From JANWXD01 sp035575135 (GTDB taxonomy: Bacteria; Acidobacteriota; Terriglobia; Bryobacterales; Bryobacteraceae), in contig DATLYE010000023.1 of the NCBI GenBank assembly GCA_035575135.1, positions 124,001 through 188,000 on the forward strand: a stretch of 64,000 nucleotides of DNA, read 5' to 3'. The first letter of the stretch is position 1, and each line of letters starts with the position of its first letter. Positions 58,408-64,000 of the stretch are shown here, in pieces. Position numbers and translations under genes: made by a program. A model generated the notes under the pieces. That model made no database searches, was not told the origin of the DNA, and was given only the letters and a program-made list of their open reading frames with translations.

Positions 58408-59399
58408 AGGGCGGCCTCGGCTTGCGCTTCCATCTCTTTGATTTTTCGAAAGTTGATCCCCTCGTGGAGGATCAGGGGGATGCCCACGGGCATGATGATG
58501 ACGAACGTCATGATCCAGACGACCAAAGCCACGCTTGTGGCCACCTCCAGCGAGACGCGGAAGATCTCGGTCAGAACCACGATGGCGACCAGCTGCATGC
58601 CTCCCCCGATTCCGGGAATCTGGATCACGCTTCCGAAAGAGACGAATCCCATGAAGATCAGCACGCCGCTCCAGCTGACGTTGCGCAGTTGCGGAAACGC
58701 CTGGAACAGACAAATGTAGCACCCGATAATCAGAAGCCATTCCAGAACGGTGTAGGCGAGCAACAGCAGCAAACTGGTAGCGCTGCGCGTGGCCAGGACC
58801 CCTTGAACAAAAGCTTCGGCAATTTTGGCGGCCTTCTGGTGGTGGCGGGCTGGGAGAAACGCCAGACCCTCGACCATACGCCTTCTCATGGTTTCCGAGA
58901 AATAGCGCAAAACCAGGATAATCCCCAGGCAGATCCCGCCCAAAGCCGCGGCGATCGTGCCGCCTACACGGAGAACCCATTCCAGCCCCGGCCCTACTGC
59001 CAGATCCAGATGGCGAACTTGAGTGAGGGCAAACCCGAAGATCACCAGAGTAGCCAGAAGGTCGAAGATGCGTTCGAGCATCCAGGCGGCGACCTGGGAG
59101 CTGAAGGGGACCCGCTCTTTCATGGCGATCAGCAGGGGCCGCACCACTTCAGCCGGACGGCCGAGAAGCACGATGGCGGTAAACCCGATGGCAGTAGCGG
59201 AAAACAGGCCCCAGTGACTGACGGTCTCCTTCTGCGGTCGCAGCATCACCGCCCAGCGAAGCACCCGCCCGTAGAAGGAAGCCAGGGCAAAGGCCCCGCT
59301 GGCGGCCAGCCAGGCCGGATCCACGCCGAGAAGCGCGTCCCGAAACTGAACCCATTGGAAGCCTTGCTGCCGCCAGCGGAGGATGAACAGCACGGCCAA
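58404..59399 (-). CDS. Lysylphosphatidylglycerol-synthase-TM/flippase-like membrane protein
   Basis: A protein of at least 331 residues with about eight hydrophobic segments. Family marks of the LPG_synthase_TM (UPF0104) group are ATAIGFTAIVLLGRPAEVVRP near the N-terminus and FGSVIQIPGIGGGMQLVA with a PxGIP-like turn near the C-terminus. Members move or modify lipids. TTG 59399 begins in the middle of the first membrane helix. The same frame continues upstream as a good helix (RWRWLAALAVLVAALAVLF) and a basic stretch, but I find no ATG, GTG or TTG there before the TAG near 59530. The true start is unresolved. Confidence 0.75.
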   Translation of the reverse strand: MAVLFILRWRQQGFQWVQFRDALLGVDPAWLAASGAFALASFYGRVLRWAVMLRPQKETVSHWGLFSATAIGFTAIVLLGRPAEVVRPLLIAMKERVPFSSQVAAWMLERIFDLLATLVIFGFALTQVRHLDLAVGPGLEWVLRVGGTIAAALGGICLGIILVLRYFSETMRRRMVEGLAFLPARHHQKAAKIAEAFVQGVLATRSATSLLLLLAYTVLEWLLIIGCYICLFQAFPQLRNVSWSGVLIFMGFVSFGSVIQIPGIGGGMQLVAIVVLTEIFRVSLEVATSVALVVWIMTFVIIMPVGIPLILHEGINFRKIKEMEAQAEAAL

Positions 59400-59673
59400 G
59401 GCGGCGACCAGGACCGCGAGAGCCGCCAGCCAACGCCACCTACGGGTTCCGATATCCGCCTCCCTTGGGCAACAGCGCCTCCGTTTCCGCGAAACCTGAT
59501 GAGGTTGCCGGCTCCGCCGAAAGGACTAGAATGAAAAAACGGCGCGCCGAACCCAATGAACCTGCGCGAACTTATCATCATAATCTTTCGTTTTCCATAC
59601 TGGAAGCCGGAATGGACAGTTGGGGTCCGCACGAAGCTCAGAACTTCGGCGGGCCGGCGAAGCGAGGCAACTC

Positions 59674-60354
59674 ATGGCAGCCGCCGCCCAGTTTGCGCCA
59701 CGTGGCGCCCTTGCTGCGCTGAGCAGCTTCGGTGGGGCTGGAACGCGCGCGGCTACGACGAGCGGGCGGCGCGTTGCGGGCAGCAGCTTGGATCCGGACG
59801 CCATTCTGATTGAGCGCTGCCTCCGCGGCGAGGAGGCTGCCTGGGAGGAACTCGTCAAGGCCTACACGCGGCGGGTGTATTCGCTGTGCTACCGTTTCAC
59901 GGCCAATGACGCTCAGGCTCAGGAACTGACGCAGGAGGTGTTTCTGCGTGTTTTCCGGACCTTGAAATCGTTTCGAGCCGGCGAGGGAAGCTTCGCGACA
60001 TGGCTCATGCGGCTGACGCGCAATCTGCTGGTGGATCATTACCGCCGCACCCGTCATGAACGCGTGACCGAGTCTCTGGAGGAACGGCTGCCGGTGCTCG
60101 AGGAAACCCAGGCGCTGTCCAGCCGCACGGACGGACTTCTGGCCGGCAGAGAGGCTGCCGAAGCGCTCCAAGCCGCTTTGCAAAGGCTCTCTCCGGAGTT
60201 GCGAGAGACTGTGATTCTCCGCGATCTGGAGCAGATGGAGTATCGGGAGATCGCCCGGGTTCTGAACGTGCCCGAGGGCACGGTCAAGTCACGGTTGAAC
60301 CGGGGGCGCGCCGAGCTGGCGCGGATCCTGAGAAAGCGCAAGGTGATCGCATGA
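59674..60354 (+). CDS. ECF sigma factor (RpoE-like)
   Basis: A 226-residue extracytoplasmic-function sigma factor. Region 2 reads EELVKAYTRRVYSLCYRF, ELTQEVFLRVFRTLKSF and FATWLMRLTRNLLVDHYR, and region 4 reads SPELRETVILRDLEQMEYRE and VPEGTVKSRLNRGRAEL. The N-terminal 40 residues are an extra Ala/Gly-rich tail. ATG 59674, with GAGG seven bases upstream, is preferred over 59620. It overlaps its anti-sigma gene by four bases. Confidence 0.9.
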   Translation: MAAAAQFAPRGALAALSSFGGAGTRAATTSGRRVAGSSLDPDAILIERCLRGEEAAWEELVKAYTRRVYSLCYRFTANDAQAQELTQEVFLRVFRTLKSFRAGEGSFATWLMRLTRNLLVDHYRRTRHERVTESLEERLPVLEETQALSSRTDGLLAGREAAEALQAALQRLSPELRETVILRDLEQMEYREIARVLNVPEGTVKSRLNRGRAELARILRKRKVIA

Positions 60355-60956
60355 ACTGCGCCGAACTGGAACTGCTGCTCTGCGATTACCTGGACGGAAC
60401 CCTGCCGGAGGAACAACGCCGGCAGGTCGAGCAACACTTGTCGGGCTGCGCGGTCTGCGCCGAGATGGCGCGGGACGCCGCCGCCGCGGTGGCGTACCTG
60501 CGTCAGGTCCCGGCCGTCGAGCCGCCGCCGCAACTGGTGACGCGGATCTTGTTTGAACTGGAGGGGCGGCGGGAGCACGCGCGACCGAGGAGCGGCCTGC
60601 GCGCATGGTTGCGCCGACTCTGGGAGCCGGTCTTGCAACCGCGCTTTGCGATGGGTATGGCGATGACGATCTTGTCGCTGTCCATGCTGGGCCGGTTCGC
60701 GGGCATCAGTGTGCGGCAGATCCAACCTGCGGATCTGAGCCCCGCACGCATCTGGCAGGCCGTGGATGACAAGATCCACCGGACCTGGGCTCGCGTAGTG
60801 AAGTTTTACGAAAGCATGCGGCTGGTCTATGAGGTGCGGTCCCGGCTCCGCGAACTGACGGCTCCGGAGGAAGAGACTGCGGCGCCCTCCGGACCGGAAC
60901 CGGCACGCGGAGGCTCCCAGGGACGCCGGCCCCAGCCCCAGGAGCGGTCCCCGTGA
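60351..60956 (+). CDS. Zinc-finger anti-sigma factor
   Basis: A 201-residue protein with an N-terminal zf-HC2 domain: LLLCDYLDGTLPEEQR then HLSGCAVCAEM, giving the HxxxCxxC motif that holds the ECF sigma factor. A single hydrophobic segment (about residues 100-118, FAMGMAMTILSLSMLGRFA) would put the rest outside the cytoplasm, with a helical stalk and a Pro/Glu-rich tail. It is coupled by a four-base overlap to both the sigma gene and the next gene. Confidence 0.85.
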   Translation: MNCAELELLLCDYLDGTLPEEQRRQVEQHLSGCAVCAEMARDAAAAVAYLRQVPAVEPPPQLVTRILFELEGRREHARPRSGLRAWLRRLWEPVLQPRFAMGMAMTILSLSMLGRFAGISVRQIQPADLSPARIWQAVDDKIHRTWARVVKFYESMRLVYEVRSRLRELTAPEEETAAPSGPEPARGGSQGRRPQPQERSP

Positions 60957-60979
60957 CGCCAGACAAAGGAGTGGAGATT

Positions 60980-61642
60980 ATGAATTGCTACATCCATGCC
61001 GAACGAGCCGCGGCGGCTTACTGCCGTACGTGCGGCAAGGGGCTCTGCCCGGAGTGCCAGCGCACCGCGCAGGGCACGATCTTCTGCCCGGAGCACGCGC
61101 CCGCGGCTCCGCCGGCCCCTCCCGCGCCGGCGCCGGGCGCCTCTCCGGCCTTAGCCTTCCTTCTCGGGCTGATTCCGGGCGTGGGGGCCATCTACAACGG
61201 CCAGTACGTCAAGGGGCTGATCCACGTGGTGATTCTCGGCGTGCTGATCAGCATCATCAGCTCGGGGGCGGCAGGCGGTCTGGAGCCGCTGTTCGGGCTG
61301 CTGATTGCGCTGTGGTTTTTCTACATGGCCTTTGAGGCCTACCATACGGCGGCCAAGCGGCAGCGCGGCGAGCCTGTGGATGAGTTTTCCAGCCTGTTCC
61401 CCGTCAGCACATCGCGCCCGGGCTTTCCGGCAGGCCCGATCGTGCTCATCGCGCTCGGGGTCGTCTTCTTGTTGAACAACCTGGGCCTGATCGAGATGCG
61501 CGAGATCCTGCGCTACTGGCCGGTGTTTCTCATCGCCCTGGGCGCCTACATGCTGTACACCCGCCTGGCGGGGGAGCGCCGGGAACAGGCTCGCTGGGGC
61601 GACGACCGGCAAAGTTTCCACAGTGAAAGGGAATCGCCATGA
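60980..61642 (+). CDS. B-box zinc-finger membrane protein with TM2/LiaI-type helices
   Basis: A 220-residue protein. The N-terminus is a small zinc module (NCYIHAERAAAAYCRTCGK, CPECQR, FCPEH) like the B-box-type fingers of bacterial membrane proteins. A Pro/Ala linker follows, then helices (LAFLLGLIPGVGAIYNGQYV is TM2-like) and a final LiaI/DUF5668-like pair (IVLIALGVVFLLNNLGLIEM, RYWPVFLIALGAYML). ATG 60980 is chosen because AAAGGAG lies eight bases before it; a GTG at 60953 overlaps the anti-sigma gene. Function unknown, probably envelope stress. Confidence 0.78.
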   Translation: MNCYIHAERAAAAYCRTCGKGLCPECQRTAQGTIFCPEHAPAAPPAPPAPAPGASPALAFLLGLIPGVGAIYNGQYVKGLIHVVILGVLISIISSGAAGGLEPLFGLLIALWFFYMAFEAYHTAAKRQRGEPVDEFSSLFPVSTSRPGFPAGPIVLIALGVVFLLNNLGLIEMREILRYWPVFLIALGAYMLYTRLAGERREQARWGDDRQSFHSERESP

Positions 61643-61878
61643 ACCAGACACCGGGCTCTGTAATCGGAGCGATTCGCGGGCCGATCATGCTGATTGCCCT
61701 CGGCGGGCTGCTCACTCTGGATCAGCTCACCCCGTACAGCTTCGGGCGCACCTGGCCTGCCCTCCTGATTCTGTTCGGGGTACTGAAGCTGCTGGAACGC
61801 ATCTTCGAAGGCGGCTCCCGCCCGCCCTATCCCCCTTACCGAACCTCTGCTCCGCCCCCGGCCGGAGGTGGCCAATGA
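61639..61878 (+). CDS. Small LiaI/LiaF-type (DUF5668) membrane protein
   Basis: A 79-residue protein with two hydrophobic segments (IMLIALGGLLTLDQL and WPALLILFGVLKLLERIF) in the DUF5668 arrangement and a Pro-rich tail. It resembles the membrane parts of its two neighbours. It overlaps the upstream gene and the downstream gene by four bases each. Confidence 0.8.
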   Translation: MNQTPGSVIGAIRGPIMLIALGGLLTLDQLTPYSFGRTWPALLILFGVLKLLERIFEGGSRPPYPPYRTSAPPPAGGGQ

Positions 61879-63287
61879 GACGCCGTTCTCTCGCAGGTCC
61901 GGTGCTGCTCATCGTGATCGGCGTGGTGTTCCTGCTTCGGAACATCCGTCCGGAGTGGATCTCCTGGGAGCTGGTGGCTAAGTACTGGCCGGTTGTGCTC
62001 GTCGGCTGGGGTCTGCTGCGGCTGGTGGAGATTCTCTACTGGTGGCTGTCCTCCAAGCCGCTGCCGCGGGCAGGGATCTCCGGGGGCGAGTGGGTGTTGG
62101 CGGTTTTCATCTGTTTCCTCGGCGCCGGCATTTCGGCTGCCTACCACTACGCGCCGCGACTGCCGCCTCTGGTGATTCACGGCAAGACCGTGGAGCTGTT
62201 CGGCGAAGCCTACGACTATCCGCTCTCGGCCAAACACCCCGCGGCCGGCGTGCGACGGATCGTGGTGGAGAACCCGCGGGGTAACACGCGCATCACGGGT
62301 TCGGATGCCGCTGAAATCCAACTGAGCGGGCGCAAAACCATCCGGACTTTCTCGCGCCAGTTGGCCGACCGGCTCGACCGCGCCACGGCGGTGGAGATTC
62401 GCGTGGAAGGCGCCGAGGCGATTGTCCGCTTTCGTTCCGACGAACCCCTTTCCGCCACGGACCGTTCCGGGCCTGTCACTCCGCCGCCGGCGCGGATTTC
62501 CGCCGACGTGGAACTCGCCGTGCCTCGCGCGGTGGCCGTTCAGGCCTCGGGGCGCTACGGCGATTTCGACATCCTGCACCTGGACGGCGACGTGGAAATC
62601 ACGAGCGACAACGCCGGGGTGCGCCTGCAAAACATCGGCGGCAAAGTGCGGGTGGATCTGCGGCGCAGCGACATCGTAAGGGCGATTCAGGTCCGGGGGG
62701 GCGTCACCATCGCCGGCCGCGGCAGCGACGTGGAACTGGAAGAGGTGAGCGGGCCCGTGGAAATCAACGGCTATTACTCCGGAGATCTCCGCTTCCGCAA
62801 GCTGGCCGGGCCCCTCGTGTTTCAGAGCGGAAACACGGAACTGCGCCTTGCACGGCTCCCCGGACAGCTCCATCTGGATTTGGGGGATCTGACCGGCTCC
62901 AACCTGGAAGGACCCGTGCGGTTCCGCGCACGCTCGCGGGATGTCCGGCTGGAGGAGTTCACCCAAGAGCTGGATCTTTCCGTAGATCGCGGGGATCTCG
63001 AACTGGTGCCCCGCCGCCTCCCGTTGCCGCGCATCACCGCCACGACCGAGACGGGCGACGTTGTGGTGGTTCTGCCGGCGGGAGGCCGCTTTGAGCTGGA
63101 AGCCGTGGCGGATCGGGGAGAAGTGAACAATGAATTCGGCCCGCCCCTGGTGGTGTCCGCCGAGCGGCGCGGGGGGACCGTCAAGGGGACGACGGGTCGC
63201 GGCCCGAAGATCAGCCTGCGGACCCATCGCGGCACCATCACGATCCGCAAAGAATCAGTCGAGCATCCTGCTCACGCCGTCGACTGA
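61875..63287 (+). CDS. LiaF-like membrane protein with long DUF4097 beta-helix domain
   Basis: A 470-residue protein. Residues about 8-90 hold three hydrophobic segments of the LiaI type (GPVLLIVIGVVFLLRNI, VVLVGWGLLRLVEIL, LAVFICFLGAGISAAYHY). The remainder is a repetitive beta-strand region typical of DUF4097 adhesin-like beta-helices (VELAVPRAVAVQASGRYGDF, VEITSDNAGVRLQNIGGK, VTIAGRGSDVELEEVSGPVE). This large extracytoplasmic domain could sense or bind surface polymers. It starts at ATG 61875 and is the last gene of the ECF operon. Confidence 0.82.
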   Translation: MRRRSLAGPVLLIVIGVVFLLRNIRPEWISWELVAKYWPVVLVGWGLLRLVEILYWWLSSKPLPRAGISGGEWVLAVFICFLGAGISAAYHYAPRLPPLVIHGKTVELFGEAYDYPLSAKHPAAGVRRIVVENPRGNTRITGSDAAEIQLSGRKTIRTFSRQLADRLDRATAVEIRVEGAEAIVRFRSDEPLSATDRSGPVTPPPARISADVELAVPRAVAVQASGRYGDFDILHLDGDVEITSDNAGVRLQNIGGKVRVDLRRSDIVRAIQVRGGVTIAGRGSDVELEEVSGPVEINGYYSGDLRFRKLAGPLVFQSGNTELRLARLPGQLHLDLGDLTGSNLEGPVRFRARSRDVRLEEFTQELDLSVDRGDLELVPRRLPLPRITATTETGDVVVVLPAGGRFELEAVADRGEVNNEFGPPLVVSAERRGGTVKGTTGRGPKISLRTHRGTITIRKESVEHPAHAVD

Positions 63288-63352
63288 GCGGCCGCGGCCT
63301 GCAGGGCCGCCGGCGGCTTGTGTCCGGCTTCGATCTCGCACACAATCGGAAC

Positions 63353-64000
63353 ATGCGTGCGTGGTGTTTGCTGGCAGCGTTCCTCATCACCGGTTCCGCG
63401 GGTGCCCAAAAGCTGTTTGAGTTGAACGACGGAGAATTCCACGGCGACCCGCCGTTCCTGCTGGAGGAAGGGTGGAGGCCGCTGTTCAACGGCAGGGATC
63501 TGAGCGGCTGGCATGGTCAGGATGGCAGGCCCCACGGATGGATCACCACGCGTGGTGTGTTATGGGAACGGTTGCTTGCGCCCACGCGTCTGATTCCCGT
63601 ACCGCTGCCGGGGGACCGGATGCTCAACGGACCTCAGGGCCGCGCCAACAACATCGTGACGGATGAGAAGTTCGGGGACGTGGAGCTCTATTTGGAGTTT
63701 CTGATCCCGAAGGGATCCAATTCGGGCGTCTACCTGCACGGGCTTTATGAAGTGCAGATCTTTGACAGTTACGGGTCGCCGGAGCCCATGAAGACTTCCG
63801 ACTGCGGCGCGATCTACCACCGCTGGATCGACAACCGGGGCGTGGGAGGCTCACCGCCGTCGCGCAACGCCAGCCGGCGGCCGGGCGAGTGGCAGTCGTT
63901 CCAGATCTGGTTCCGTGCGCCCCGCTTTGACCGAAGCGGACGCAAAATCGAGAACGCCCGCTTCGTTCGGGTCTTGCACAACGGACTGTCGGTGCAAGAC
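63353..64000 (+). CDS. DUF1080 (3-keto-disaccharide hydrolase) family protein, 3' truncated by the window edge
   Basis: The frame opens at ATG 63353 with a signal peptide (WCLLAAFLITGSAGA) and runs through the right edge, 216 codons so far. The DUF1080 lectin-like fold is clear: PLFNGRDLSGWH, GWITTRGVLW, DEKFGDVELYLEFLIPKGSN, SGVYLHGLYEVQIFDS and GEWQSFQIWF. Such secreted proteins bind or cleave 3-keto-glycosides and are abundant in Acidobacteria and Planctomycetes. It follows the ECF operon by 65 bases. Confidence 0.88.
   Translation, partial: MRAWCLLAAFLITGSAGAQKLFELNDGEFHGDPPFLLEEGWRPLFNGRDLSGWHGQDGRPHGWITTRGVLWERLLAPTRLIPVPLPGDRMLNGPQGRANNIVTDEKFGDVELYLEFLIPKGSNSGVYLHGLYEVQIFDSYGSPEPMKTSDCGAIYHRWIDNRGVGGSPPSRNASRRPGEWQSFQIWFRAPRFDRSGRKIENARFVRVLHNGLSVQD

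Overview
The window looks like chromosomal core sequence from a high-GC, Gram-negative, Acidobacteriota-type bacterium, most likely of the Solibacter/Bryobacter group. This placement is inferred from gene content and was not tested by a search. The pointers are LPS genes (lpxB, wecB), a quinohemoprotein dehydrogenase with an embedded cytochrome c, a DUF1080 protein, a DUF6982-type protein, several NtrC-type two-component pairs and a short repeated non-coding element. I see no rRNA, tRNA, CRISPR array, prophage or insertion sequence, and coding density is very high.

Layout. 1-5.3 kb: the 3' part of sfsA, an outer-membrane barrel protein, a PQQ/cytochrome c dehydrogenase, a small two-gene nucleotidyltransferase module and a TPR protein. 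5.5-9.2 kb: a leftward housekeeping run (cold-shock protein, infA, wecB, a one-domain Clp-like AAA+ protein, rsmI). 9.5-14.5 kb: a diguanylate cyclase, a block of repeats, and an SbcD/SbcC-like nuclease-ATPase pair. 14.5-22.4 kb: an M1-family protein that has lost every catalytic residue, lpxB, an unknown protein, an MrfA-like helicase, a PilZ protein, a small membrane protein and a secreted LolA-like protein. 22.5-29.2 kb: a tightly packed rightward operon (uvrA, unknown, CPBP protease, mtnA, greA, CDP-alcohol phosphatidyltransferase). 29.2-31.3 kb: nikR, rpmB and a PqaA-like protein.

31.4-37.6 kb holds the most unusual locus. It is one leftward operon for a membrane-anchored GcvH-like protein, a four-cluster ferredoxin, an NrfD/HybB membrane subunit, a histidine kinase whose sensor region carries two heme-c-type motifs, its sigma-54 response regulator, and an archaemetzincin. 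No catalytic subunit is present, and the GcvH-like protein has Gly where the lipoyl lysine should be. I read it as an orphan redox module with its own redox sensor; this is inference.

37.9-44.1 kb: rpsA-HU-HIT, an aldo/keto reductase with a DinB protein, and a second full-length S1-domain protein. 44.1-52.5 kb: a second NtrB/NtrC-type pair, then a degenerate methyltransferase, a membrane sulfatase-type enzyme, a 45-residue membrane protein, a BNR/YCF48-like protein and a hydantoinase B. 52.5-59.4 kb: a pair of small drug/metabolite transporters, a CCA/poly(A) polymerase-type nucleotidyltransferase, a Xer recombinase, a DUF6982 protein, rpoD, nrdR and a flippase-like membrane protein. 59.7-63.3 kb: an ECF sigma factor, an anti-sigma factor and three envelope proteins with Lia-type membrane and DUF4097 domains, in one overlapping operon. 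The window ends inside a DUF1080 protein.

Most genes sit in overlapping or near-overlapping operons, so neighbours are probably co-expressed. Near-consensus sigma-70 promoters are visible in front of rpsA and rpoD.
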